Source: JALZKA01 sp963701205 (GTDB taxonomy: Bacteria > Actinomycetota > Thermoleophilia > Solirubrobacterales > 70-9). Taken from it: a stretch of 64,000 nt of DNA. This document shows, piece by piece, positions 7,517-16,014 of the stretch. How positions within the stretch are numbered: position 1 is the stretch's first letter; each line of letters begins with the position of its first letter. The translations under genes were made by a program, and so were the position numbers. Where the stretch lies: the NCBI GenBank assembly GCA_963701205.1, contig OY969575.1:1860001-1924000 (forward strand). The letters run 5' to 3'. The notes below the pieces were generated by a model. The model was not told the DNA's origin. It made no database searches and saw only the letters and a list, made by a program, of their open reading frames with translations.

Positions 7517-9369
7517 GCTGGCAGCTGACGTCCTTTGCCGGGCTGGTGGTTGTCCTCATTGTCGGCATTGCGTGGTACGAGCGCACCCGCCCCAGCGCCC
7601 GCACGGTCGCGCTCGTGGCGGCGCTCGCGGCGCTCGCGGTGGCCAGTCGAGTGGCGCTTGCACCGGTTCCCAATGTCGTCGGGACGACCGATGTCGCCCT
7701 GATTACGGGATATGCGCTCGGCGGCCCAGCGGGCTTTGCCGTCGGCGCGCTGGCGGCGCCGGTCTCCAACCTGTGGCTGGGGCAGGGCCCATGGACCATC
7801 TGGCAGATGGGTGCCTGGGGCCTGGCCGGAATTGCCGGGGCGGGCCTTGCCATGGTGTTCGGCCGTTCGCTCGGTCGCTTTGGCCTGGCGGTGGCGTGCG
7901 CGCTGATGGCGTTCGCCTACGGGGCGATCCTCGATCTTTCGTTGATGGTGACCTATGGCGGCGAGCAGTCGTTGGACCGGTTCCTCGCGATCTCGGCCAG
8001 GGGACTTCCGTTCAACGCGATCCACGCCGCCGGCAACTTCACAATCGCGTTCGCCGCCGGCCCCGCGCTGGTCGCGATCATCGGTAGGTATCGCGATCGG
8101 CTTGCGTTTCGCTGGCATCCAGTGGGCGCCTTGCCCGCGCTCGTGGTTTTCGCCGCGCTTTCGGCTTGGTCGATTCAGCCTGAGCCGGCCGCTGGCAGCG
8201 CCACCGGGAAGAGTCGTGTCTGGCTCGAAGGCGCCCGCGAGCACTCGGGCGGATACGCGGCGACCCCTGGGTCGCGGCCCAGTGTGCAAATGACCGGTTG
8301 GGCGATGCTGGGGCTTGAGTCGGCGGGTCGAAATCCCCTGGATGTCGGCGCAGCGGGCCGCACCCCTGTCGATTACCTGCGCGCAAGGGCCGACAAGATC
8401 CGCGAGCCGAACGAGCTTGAGCTCACAATCCTCGCCCTCGAGGGCGCCGGCATCGACGCGCGCAAGTTCGACGGGCGCGATCTGGTCGCTCGCCTTGAGC
8501 GAGTCCAGCTCGCCGACGGTTCCTGGGCGGGGCAGGTGAGCCTGACCGCCTACGGCGTTTTGGCACTGCGTGCCGCGGGCAGCAGCAGGGGAGTGGGGGC
8601 GGCGGCGCAGTGGCTGCGCAACGCTCAGCGAGCCGACGGTGGTTGGGGCTACGGGCCCGGTCGCCCAGCCGACCCGGATTCCACGGGCGCTGCACTCCAG
8701 GGTCTTGCGGCTGCCGGTGCGGGCGGACTTGGCGGCGGGGTGGATTACCTTCGCGAAAGCCAGCGATCCGAGGGCGGCTGGGGACTGGCCGGCAATGGGC
8801 CGACGAACACCCAGTCAACCGCCTGGGCCGTCCAGGGACTCGTCGCCGCCGGAATTGACCCGGGGCGCGTTCGCAACGGCGGACGCTCGCCACTCAACTA
8901 TCTGCGCTCGCAACGACGTCCGGAGGGCTACTACGCCTACAACGGGTCGAGCGCCCACACCCCCGTCTGGGTCACATCGCAGGCGCTTTTGGCCGTGGGC
9001 CGGGAGGCACTGCCGATTGAACCGGTGGCTCGCGGCAAGCGGGCCCAGCCACAGCCGGATCTCGAGCAGGGCGCCGGGCGGTCGCCCACAGCGGCGCCGG
9101 GCGGTGGATCGGACTCCGATCGCGGGCCACGCAGCCGCAACCGACGCCGCGGTGACAAAGGCTTGCCGAGTGGCAAGCAAAAGAACCGCAATGTTCGTGA
9201 ACCGGCTGCGGCGGCCGCAAGGGTCCTGGACGGCGACGCTCCGGCTGAGGTTGAGGCGGCGGAACCTGGCAGCGAGGATGAGGGCGCCAGCAAGGCACCG
9301 CTGCTTGCCGGAATCGCGTCGTTGCTTCTGATCGGCGCCGGCGGCGTCTGGTACTACCGGCGGATGTGA
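7513..9369 (+). CDS. ECF S component fused to an alpha/alpha-toroid (prenyltransferase/transcobalamin-like) domain
   Basis: The 618-residue protein has three parts. Residues 1-210 form a polytopic S component with GYALGGPAGFAVGALAAPVSN and GPWTIWQMGAWGLAGIAGAG, typical of vitamin-specific ECF binding subunits. Residues 225-500 contain repeated helix pairs with turns of the type QLADGSWAG, QRADGGWGYG and QRSEGGWGLAG, the pattern of alpha6/alpha6 toroids. That fold includes squalene cyclases and the N-terminal domain of intrinsic factor and transcobalamin. A basic, low-complexity linker of about 90 residues leads to a final membrane helix at about 597-615, then YYRRM. The toroid is therefore probably held outside the cell between two membrane anchors. 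With the riboswitch and the DUF4430 proteins, the substrate is probably cobalamin or another corrinoid. Confidence 0.88.
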   Translation: MSWQLTSFAGLVVVLIVGIAWYERTRPSARTVALVAALAALAVASRVALAPVPNVVGTTDVALITGYALGGPAGFAVGALAAPVSNLWLGQGPWTIWQMGAWGLAGIAGAGLAMVFGRSLGRFGLAVACALMAFAYGAILDLSLMVTYGGEQSLDRFLAISARGLPFNAIHAAGNFTIAFAAGPALVAIIGRYRDRLAFRWHPVGALPALVVFAALSAWSIQPEPAAGSATGKSRVWLEGAREHSGGYAATPGSRPSVQMTGWAMLGLESAGRNPLDVGAAGRTPVDYLRARADKIREPNELELTILALEGAGIDARKFDGRDLVARLERVQLADGSWAGQVSLTAYGVLALRAAGSSRGVGAAAQWLRNAQRADGGWGYGPGRPADPDSTGAALQGLAAAGAGGLGGGVDYLRESQRSEGGWGLAGNGPTNTQSTAWAVQGLVAAGIDPGRVRNGGRSPLNYLRSQRRPEGYYAYNGSSAHTPVWVTSQALLAVGREALPIEPVARGKRAQPQPDLEQGAGRSPTAAPGGGSDSDRGPRSRNRRRGDKGLPSGKQKNRNVREPAAAAARVLDGDAPAEVEAAEPGSEDEGASKAPLLAGIASLLLIGAGGVWYYRRM

Positions 9370-9411
9370 GCTGCGCCTTGCCGCTCCAACCGGCCCGGTA
9401 CGGTTAGCGCC

Positions 9412-9924
9412 GTGGACCTCGAGCAGGCGATCCGGACCCGTCGCACCCACAAGGCATATCGGCCTGAGCCGGTTCCGCACGAGACGCTGGACGAGCTATT
9501 TGAGCTTGCCCGCTGGGCACCGAATCACCACCTGACGGTTCCGTGGCGCTTTCGCGTCGTCGGCCCGAACGCCCTCGATCGGATCAAACTAGTGGCCGGA
9601 CCGGAAACCGCCGTGAAGCTCGATCGCGCGCCGACCCTAGTGGCGGTCACCTGCACCGAATCCGACGATCCGATCCGCCAGGAGGAAGACCTGCTGGCGA
9701 CCGGCGTGGCGTCGTACATCCTGTTGCTGGGCGCACACGCCCGGGGCCTTGCCAGCTACTGGCGCACGCCTGGATTCCTGCGCACGCCTGCCGGACTCGG
9801 CGCCCTCGAAGTTCCGGTCGGCGAGCGGTTTGTGAGCTTGATCCACCTGGGTATCGCCGCTGGAGTCCAGGGTCCGGCACCCGAGCGGCCAGCCGGCATC
9901 AACACCGTCACCTACCTGGACTGA
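9412..9924 (+). CDS. nitroreductase family flavoprotein
   Basis: The 170-residue protein opens with the family hallmark (EQAIRTRRTHKAYRPEPVP), continues with a WAPNHHLTVPWRF segment and a LLGAHARGLASYWRT helix, and ends with a conserved Gly-rich strand. These are small FMN-dependent NAD(P)H oxidoreductases. The protein is shorter than BluB-type enzymes, so a role in dimethylbenzimidazole synthesis cannot be claimed despite the B12 neighbours. A TACGGT hexamer 7 nt before the GTG start suggests a leaderless transcript separate from the ECF operon. Confidence 0.85.
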   Translation: MDLEQAIRTRRTHKAYRPEPVPHETLDELFELARWAPNHHLTVPWRFRVVGPNALDRIKLVAGPETAVKLDRAPTLVAVTCTESDDPIRQEEDLLATGVASYILLLGAHARGLASYWRTPGFLRTPAGLGALEVPVGERFVSLIHLGIAAGVQGPAPERPAGINTVTYLD

Positions 9925-9931
9925 GAAGCCC

Positions 9932-11616
9932 TTGCTTTCACGTCCCAACTCAATCGAAGCCGTCTCAAGCGAAGAGTTCGATGTCGTCGTCATCGGCGGC
10001 GGCGTTACCGGCGCGGGCGTCGCGCTGGATGCCGCCTCGCGGGGCTACACGGTTGCGCTGCTTGAGCGGCGCGACTGGGCTGCAGGCACATCCTCGCGCT
10101 CATCGAAGATGGTCCACGGAGGGCTCCGCTACCTGCAGAACTTTGACCTTGGCCTGGTCCGGGAGGCGCTGATGGAGCGCCAGTTGATGGTGCAGATGGC
10201 ACCGCACCTCGTTTATCCGACGCCTTTTTTGGTTCCCACTCTTGGCGATGAGAGGCGTGACCGCAAGATCGGCATCGGGCTGAACATGTACGACGTGATG
10301 GCGAGCGTCCGGGCAGGCGGATCACGCAAGGAACGGGCGACGCGCGCCGAGGCTGCGGATTATTGGTCGCCGGATCGCCACCGCACCATCGATGGCGGCG
10401 AAGCCGTTGACCTGATCCCGGCGCTTGGCCCCCGCGATCCCAGCCAGGCATACCTCTTCTACGACTGTCAGACCGACGATGCCCGGCTGGTGTTGACAAT
10501 CCTGGGCGAGGCCGATCGGTTCGGGGCGGTGATGCTGAACGGGGTCGATGTGACCGATTTGCTTGAGGAGAACGGCAAGGTCACTGGCGTCGTCTGCGCT
10601 GAGGCCGAGACGGGGGAGCGAATGGAGGTCCGGGCGGCCAACGTCGTGAACGCGACGGGAGTCTGGGCGGACCGGCTGCGCCCCGACGAGATCCACGACC
10701 AGGAGGAAATCCCGAGGATCGAGCCAAGCCGCGGAACGCACGTGACGGTCTCGCAGGAGGATCTGGAGATCGGCCGCGCCGCCTGCATCGTGCCGGCCGG
10801 CGAAGGCCGGGCGATCTTTGCCCTGCCCTGGTACGGGCGAACCTTGCTCGGCACGACCGATCGCGACTACGACGGCGAGCTTGATTACATCGAACCCTCC
10901 GGGGACGACATCCAATACCTGCTCGACGCAACCAACAGCCACTTCGGCACTGCGCTTGGTCGCGAACAGATCACCGGGGCCTACGCCGGCGTGCGGCCGT
11001 TGATCGCGACCGGCGACCCGCGAAAGTCGGTTGATATCTCGCGCAAGGCCGAGCTCTATGAGACGTCGTCGGGGATGCTGACGATCACCGGCGGCAAGCT
11101 CACCACCTGGCGGCGGATGGCGAAGCACGTCGTGGACCGGATGGTCGAGCGAGAGGGTCGGGAGGCCCCGTGCCGGACCGCCGACCTGCCGCTGGGCATG
11201 CCCGCCGAGCAATCCGATCTCGACCCGCGTGGACGGGCTCGGCGTTGCGATGCCAAAGGAGACGAAGTCGCTGCTCGCATTTCGCTACGGCCAGTTTTCG
11301 GCAAAGGTGTTGCGACTGGCGGCGGAGCGCCCGGAATTGGCCCGGCCGATCGTGGGCGGCCAGCCCGATTTGCTCGCCGAAGCGCTTGTCGCCACACGCT
11401 TCGAGCAGGCGCGCTGCGTCGCCGACGTCCTGCTGCGCAGGACCCGGTTGGGGCTGCTCGCCGCGCCGCAGCTGCGAACGGCGGAGTCCGTGCTTCCCGT
11501 TGCAGCGGTAATGGGCGAGGAGCTGGGCTGGGACGCAGGGCCGCGTCAGCGCGGAGGCCGACGCGTGGCTCTCGGAAGCGCGCGCCGAAGGCATCGACCC
11601 CGCCGCCGATCGCTGA
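9932..11616 (+). CDS. glpD: aerobic glycerol-3-phosphate dehydrogenase, frame-disrupted in the C-terminal domain
   Basis: The FAD-dependent catalytic part is intact. It has the dinucleotide motif VVVIGGGVTGAGVA, the family stretch SSRSSKMVHGGLRYLQNFDLGLVREAL, and GAYAGVRPLI. After about residue 430 the frame is lost. The C-terminal helical domain continues in frame +1 (AMPKETKSLLAFRYGQF, then LLRRTRLGLLAAPQL) and its last 18 residues in a third frame (ADAWLSEARAEGIDPAADR). Deleting one C from CCC at 11224-11226 and one G from GGG at about 11537-11541 yields one 560-residue protein. Read literally, the first frame ends at 11626 with a non-homologous tail. Starts at TTG. Confidence 0.85.
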
Positions 11617-11632
11617 TCTAACCTAAGGGCAT

Positions 11633-12331
11633 ATGAGGCTTTTCATCGATACAGGGTCGGTCGCGGAGGTTGAGGAGATCGCGCAGTGGGGGGTGCTGGC
11701 CGGAGCAACCACGAACCCGTCGTTGCTCGCCAAGGAAGACGGCGATCCGGGTGACATCATCAAGCGCATCTGCGACCTGGTCGGTGGCCCAACGTCCGCG
11801 GAGGTCGTCTCCGAGGAGGCGGCGGGAATGGTTGCCGAAGGCCGTGCCTTGGCGGAGCTGCACGAGCACGTCGTCGTCAAGATCCCGTTTTGCAAGGAAG
11901 GCCTTGCCGCCACCCACGCCCTGACCCAGGACGGGATTCCCGTGAACATGACGCTTGTGTTCTCTCCAACCCAGGCGTTGCTCAGCGCTGGCGCCGGCGC
12001 CACCTACGTCTCTTGCTTCATGGGCCGCCTCGACGACATCTCGATCGACTCGAGCGCCGTGGTCGCAGAGATAGTCGAGTGCTTCAGGGCGGGAGGGGTG
12101 ACGTCGCAGATCATCGCGGCCTCCATTCGCCACCCTGAGCACGTCGTCGCCTCGGCCCAGTTGGGATGCGAGATTGCCACCGTCCCATCCAAGGTCTTGC
12201 GGCAGATGCTCGACCACCCATTGACGACGTCGGGCGCAGCGCAGTTCAAGGCCGACTGGGAATCGCGTCCCGAGTTCGGGGAGTGGCTCAAGGGCCTCGT
12301 CGCGGCTCGCGATTCGGTCCGCTCATCCTGA
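11633..12331 (+). CDS. transaldolase, short TalC / fructose-6-phosphate aldolase type
   Basis: The 232-residue single-domain TIM-barrel protein begins MRLFIDTGSVAEVEEI, then GATTNPSLLAKE. It contains the Schiff-base lysine in HVVVKIPF (Lys83) and the motif VNMTLVFSPTQALLSAGAGATYVSCFMGRLDD. Members transfer a dihydroxyacetone unit in the pentose phosphate pathway or cleave fructose 6-phosphate, and sequence alone does not separate these roles. A TAACCT hexamer ends 8 nt before the ATG, which also has AAGGG nearby. Confidence 0.92.
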   Translation: MRLFIDTGSVAEVEEIAQWGVLAGATTNPSLLAKEDGDPGDIIKRICDLVGGPTSAEVVSEEAAGMVAEGRALAELHEHVVVKIPFCKEGLAATHALTQDGIPVNMTLVFSPTQALLSAGAGATYVSCFMGRLDDISIDSSAVVAEIVECFRAGGVTSQIIAASIRHPEHVVASAQLGCEIATVPSKVLRQMLDHPLTTSGAAQFKADWESRPEFGEWLKGLVAARDSVRSS

Positions 12332-12353
12332 CTCGATAGCCTGCGGCGCCTAG

Positions 12354-13724
12354 ATGAGCGCTGATCTTCAAGACCTCCACCTTGCCGATTTGCACTCGCG
12401 TGCGGCAAAGGCCGGGATCGACGGCTACCGAAAGCTCCGGCGCGAAGAGCTGATTGAGCGCCTTGGCAGCGCAACCGACGACGCCTCCGACGCGCCGCCA
12501 AAGCGACGACGAGGCCGTCGCGGCGGTCGCGGCAGAGGCGGCGGTCAGGGTGCGGCGGCTGCCTCCGGTGGTCGTGAACGCTTGCCTCGCCACGGCGATC
12601 GCTCGAACGAGCCCGTGGAAACCGTCGATGTCACCGGCACCCTTGAGATCACCAGGCAGCGCCACGGCTTCCTCGACGTGCCCGGCTCCGACGAGGACGT
12701 CTACGTATCCGCCTCGCAGGTGCGGCGTTGCGAGCTGACGAACGGTGACGAGGTCACGGGCCCGGCCCGGGAGCCCAGGCAGGGCGAGCGGCACCGCGCC
12801 CTGGTGCGCGTCAACCTTGTCAACGGTGAGCCGCCCGTCGAGCCGGTCGAAACCCGGCGTGGCGCGGGCAAGGGACCCGCAAGGCCGCAACGGCAAGCCG
12901 GTGGATCGGCCGCTGCTCGCGAATCCAAGTTCGATTCGCTCACCCCGGAAGCCCCCTCGCGGCGGATCACCCTGCCCGACGATGCCGACCCGCTCGTCCG
13001 CGCGGCGGACCTTCTTGCTCCGCTCGCGTTCGGACAGCGCGTCTTGGTGCGATCGGCGCCACGGTCCGGCCGAACGACTCTGTTGCGCGGGTTCGCCGGC
13101 GCCTTTTCCGCCCTCGATGACGTGGCGGTAACGGTCTTGCTGATTGACGAGCGGCCAGAGGAAGCTCCGGCGTGGGAGCAGGCGGTTTCGGCTGTCGACC
13201 TCGCGCTCGCCTCCGCCGACCTCGCGCCCGCCGAGCAAGTGCGGGTGGCGATCGAGGCGCTAGAGCGGGCCCGAAAGCAGGCCGAGGAAGGCGGGGACGC
13301 GATCTTGATCTGTGACTCGCTGACGCGACTTGCGGTCGCAGCGGGTGGCGTCGATGAGGTGAAGCGGCTGTTCGGCTCGGGGCGTGCCCTTGCCGACGCG
13401 GACGCCGGCAGCCTGACCGTGATCGCCACCAGCCTCTCGGCTTCGGAGGATGATGGCGCCGCCGATCGGGCCGTGGCCACGACCGAGACTTCGCTCATCA
13501 GCCTCGATGAGTCGCTTGCTGAGGAGGGCATCGTTCCCGCCCTGCGTTTCGGCGACTGTCGGGCCGTGGGGGAAGGCGATCTGCTTGACGATGATGAGCG
13601 CAGCGGCCTGCGCCATCTACGCACATCCCTGCGCGACCAGGTCTCGCCGGAAGCGGCGAGCTACGTGCGTGACAAGCTCGCCGAGTTTCCGGCGAATTCG
13701 GCCCTGCTGCGCTCGCTGGCCTAG
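12354..13724 (+). CDS. divergent transcription termination factor Rho homologue with degenerate active site
   Basis: The 456-residue protein has Rho architecture. A Rho_N-like helix pair covers about 1-40, followed by an Arg/Gly-rich insert (RRRGRRGGRGRGGG). A cold-shock RNA-binding domain covers about 90-165 (HGFLDVPGSDEDVYVSASQVRR), then the ATPase core (RAADLLAPLAFGQRVLVRSAP). DERPEE (265-270) and CDSLTRLA are preserved. The P-loop is PRSGRTT with Arg240 where Rho has the essential Lys. The Q-loop motif (LSGG) and the R-loop are missing, and neither conserved arginine of the inter-subunit site is evident. It is probably a paralogue with altered or no ATPase activity. Its stop shares CTAG with the convergent gene. 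Confidence 0.8.
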   Translation: MSADLQDLHLADLHSRAAKAGIDGYRKLRREELIERLGSATDDASDAPPKRRRGRRGGRGRGGGQGAAAASGGRERLPRHGDRSNEPVETVDVTGTLEITRQRHGFLDVPGSDEDVYVSASQVRRCELTNGDEVTGPAREPRQGERHRALVRVNLVNGEPPVEPVETRRGAGKGPARPQRQAGGSAAARESKFDSLTPEAPSRRITLPDDADPLVRAADLLAPLAFGQRVLVRSAPRSGRTTLLRGFAGAFSALDDVAVTVLLIDERPEEAPAWEQAVSAVDLALASADLAPAEQVRVAIEALERARKQAEEGGDAILICDSLTRLAVAAGGVDEVKRLFGSGRALADADAGSLTVIATSLSASEDDGAADRAVATTETSLISLDESLAEEGIVPALRFGDCRAVGEGDLLDDDERSGLRHLRTSLRDQVSPEAASYVRDKLAEFPANSALLRSLA

Positions 13725-14185
13725 CGCCGGTAGGCGAGGCTGGCCCAGGAGGGCTCGCGCGAGAGTTCAATCGGCTCAGAGTCGCGATCCGGCTGTACGT
13801 ATCCGAAGCTGTGGGTCAGCTCGTCAAAGACAACGTCGAGCTCCCCCTCCTTGACCCGCTGATCGAGCCAAGCGCTACGGAAGACAAGGCGTCGCAGCCA
13901 GTGGACGAGGCTGCGATTCGCAGGACCTACCAGTTCGGTCCAGTTTTCGTTGATGTGCTCGCCTAGGGTGGAGGTGGGCTCACGGATCTCGCCGTTGACC
14001 GCCAGTTCGAGCAGATCGTGGATTTCTTCGGAGCCGAGGCCGTGCTCGACGAAGTCCAGCTTGACCGCCGCTTGCTCCACGCGCTGGGCAAAGTCCTGTT
14101 CGTTGAATGCGAAGCGAAGCTCGCCGTACTCAAGGACGTAATCCGAGCCCGATTCGTAGTTCCCTCGGCGGGTGGCCTTCTCCAC
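13721..14185 (-). CDS. conserved-looking hypothetical protein, acidic
   Basis: The 154-residue soluble protein has no signal peptide or membrane helix. It is rich in Glu, Asp and aromatic residues (FAFNEQDFAQRVEQAAVKLDFVEHGLGSEE in two stretches), with amphipathic helices through the middle. I do not recognise the family. The GTG start has a good ribosome-binding site (AAAGGAA about 6 nt upstream). The gene ends in a CTAG shared with the rho-like gene and is divergent from the response regulator. The 231-base divergent gap 14186-14416 shows no further gene. Confidence 0.7.
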   Translation of the reverse strand: MEKATRRGNYESGSDYVLEYGELRFAFNEQDFAQRVEQAAVKLDFVEHGLGSEEIHDLLELAVNGEIREPTSTLGEHINENWTELVGPANRSLVHWLRRLVFRSAWLDQRVKEGELDVVFDELTHSFGYVQPDRDSEPIELSREPSWASLAYRR

Positions 14186-14416
14186 TTGATTCCTTTAAGT
14201 CCGATTCCCCTTGGTGACCTGGCGGCCACCGTTCAGGCGAGCGCGGCCATCTTTTCGCACTGGCGTCGCTTCCGCCACCCCGTCTCCTTCATTGAACGAG
14301 GGTTTGCACGGTTCGCGTCGAAGGGACCAGGTTTCGAATCGGGCATTTGGGGGCGCACACCGGTGTCGCGGGGTTGTTGGGGATGCGATCAAGTCCGACG
14401 AAAGGAAGTGCGACGA

Positions 14417-15130
14417 ATGCTCCCAAACACCAAGCCCATCGGCGTCGTCGTCGTTTGTGAAGACGACCAGGCCACGCTCGAGTTGCTCTGCGATCACCTT
14501 GAGGCGGAACGCTTCGAGGTCCGCCCGGCGCCATCGGCAGCCGATGCCCTGCGCCACTGTCAATACTCGAATCCCGATCTACTGCTGCTCGATCTGATGC
14601 TGCCGGACGCCCCCGGCCTCGACGTCCTGCGCGAGATCCGCTCGGCGGAGCGCAGCACCGGGCGCTTTGACTGCACGCTGCCCGTAATCGTCCTCAGCGG
14701 GCGAAGCTCCGATCACGATCGCGCCCGGGGGATCGAGGAGGGCGCAACCGATTACCTCATCAAGCCGTTCTACTTCCCCGAGCTGGCGGCGCGCATGAAG
14801 GCCGTATTGCGGCGGCGAGGTGGTGAGCGCGGTGGCCCGATCAAGGTCGGCGAACTGGCGCTGGATCCGGTGTCGCGCCAGGTTCGGGTGCGCGGAGAAC
14901 TGGTCGATCTGGCAAAAAAGGAGTACGAGCTGCTGTTGATGCTGGCCTCTGAGCCTCGAAGGGTCTTCACCAAGGCTGAGCTCTTGCGAAGCGTCTGGGA
15001 CTTTCAGACCATGGGGCGAACACGGACCCTGGACGCGCACGCCAGCAGGTTGCGGCGAAAGCTCGACCCGAGCGGGGGCCGCTTCGTTGCCAACGTGTGG
15101 GGCGTCGGCTATCGCCTGCTCCCGGCATGA
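14417..15130 (+). CDS. OmpR/PhoB-family response regulator
   Basis: The 237-residue protein has a receiver domain at about 8-125 with the acidic pair EDD, phosphoacceptor Asp59 (LLLLDLMLP) and the LIKPF lysine. A winged-helix DNA-binding domain follows (KKEYELLLMLASEPRRVFTKAELL, then GRTRTLDAHASRLRRKL, GVGYRL). The reading frame is open further upstream, but the ATG at 14417 has an AAAGGAAG site 8 nt before it and begins the receiver fold, so it is preferred. Its stop overlaps the sensor-like gene (ATGA), making a two-component pair. Confidence 0.93.
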   Translation: MLPNTKPIGVVVVCEDDQATLELLCDHLEAERFEVRPAPSAADALRHCQYSNPDLLLLDLMLPDAPGLDVLREIRSAERSTGRFDCTLPVIVLSGRSSDHDRARGIEEGATDYLIKPFYFPELAARMKAVLRRRGGERGGPIKVGELALDPVSRQVRVRGELVDLAKKEYELLLMLASEPRRVFTKAELLRSVWDFQTMGRTRTLDAHASRLRRKLDPSGGRFVANVWGVGYRLLPA

Positions 15131-15816
15131 ATACCGACGCCTCCGTGCTCGGAATTGACGGCCTAACCCTGCCCCTGGCGATGATGATGGCGCTCGTGGT
15201 GATCCGCGATCGCCATCGGGCCGTCGGCCGCCGCCGGCGCCTCAACGCATGCCTGCACGAACTGCGCCGGCCGCTGCAAACGCTCGCGCTCTCGTCTCGC
15301 CCGAGCCCGGCCGGCGGTGCGGACCCGATCGCTTTGGCCGTGGTGGCGCTGGGCGACCTCGATCGCGAGGTGAATGGGGGCCGCGCTTCGCTTGATCGCC
15401 GCGTGGTCGAGGCAAGAATGATCGCGATCGCGGCAGTTGAGCGTTGGCGGGATCGCGCGTCCCGCTCCGGGCGAGCGATCGCGTTGCGCTGGACCTGCGG
15501 CGACGTGCGCGCTGATGTGGATCCGGTGCGCGTCGCGCAGGCTCTCGACAACCTGATCGCGAACGCCATCGAGCACGGCGCCGGGCCGATCACGCTTGAG
15601 GGGGTCGTGGCCGACCGCAGGCTGGTGCTGGCGGTTCGCGACGGCCCGCCGTGCGCGCCGCCGCCTCGCGCGGTTGCCGCTCGCATGGATCCCCGCCACG
15701 GTCATGGCCTTGCCGTTGCCAGCGCGCTGGCCAACCACAACAACGGCAAGTTACGGCTCCGATCTGATCGGGGTCAGACGGTGGCCAGCCTGACGCTGCC
15801 CCTTGCCGATCGATGA
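15127..15816 (+). CDS. small sensor histidine kinase
   Basis: The 229-residue protein has one short hydrophobic N-terminal segment (about 13-27) and no extracellular sensor domain. The H-box is LHELRRPLQ (His44). The ATPase part has an N-box (DNLIANAIEH), a reduced G1 region (VRDGPPCAPP) and a G2 box (GHGLAVASAL). It is the cognate partner of the response regulator, with which it overlaps by 4 bp. The small size suggests it senses a membrane or cytoplasmic cue, possibly through a partner protein. The ATP lid region is short. Confidence 0.85.
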   Translation: MNTDASVLGIDGLTLPLAMMMALVVIRDRHRAVGRRRRLNACLHELRRPLQTLALSSRPSPAGGADPIALAVVALGDLDREVNGGRASLDRRVVEARMIAIAAVERWRDRASRSGRAIALRWTCGDVRADVDPVRVAQALDNLIANAIEHGAGPITLEGVVADRRLVLAVRDGPPCAPPPRAVAARMDPRHGHGLAVASALANHNNGKLRLRSDRGQTVASLTLPLADR

Positions 15817-15839
15817 GGCCGCGTCAAACGAGGACCGCC

Positions 15840-15947
15840 CTACGGACAGCCGTTCGACCCCGCGGGCCCGCAGCGCCAACTGATGCCGTCGAGCGACAGG
15901 TACTGCTTTGCGTCGGCAAAGGTGGGATAGCCAGGCTCGAGCTGCAT
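15840..15947 (-). pseudogene. possible remnant or small ORF with a Cys-bracketed C-terminus
   Basis: On the minus strand a frame ends at 15840 with residues that look protein-like, including EPGYPTFADAKQYLSLDGIS and a final Cys-Cys pair separated by seven residues. An ATG at 15947 would give 35 residues. Further upstream the frame is only the shadow of cpaB. It may be the end of a decayed gene, perhaps a pilin-like one given the Tad neighbours, or chance. The rest of the gap 15817-16014 holds nothing recognisable. Confidence 0.25.
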
Positions 15948-16014
15948 CTGACCGTCTGTTCGGACGTCGAGTCGAGAGTCAGAGAATGAGCGGCAACACG
16001 GGTGGTATCGCGTA

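Noticed and set aside
9752..9791. Repeated CGCACGCCTG in the nitroreductase gene
   Set aside because: Two short in-frame copies in GC-rich coding DNA, no wider repeat structure.
9412..9924. Nitroreductase as BluB (lower-ligand synthesis for B12)
   Set aside because: Too short for BluB and no diagnostic residues recognised; adjacency to the B12 locus alone is not enough.
14325..14370. A GGTTTCGAATCG run resembling a tRNA T-loop
   Set aside because: No acceptor, D or anticodon stem can be drawn around it and the loop consensus is off by one base.
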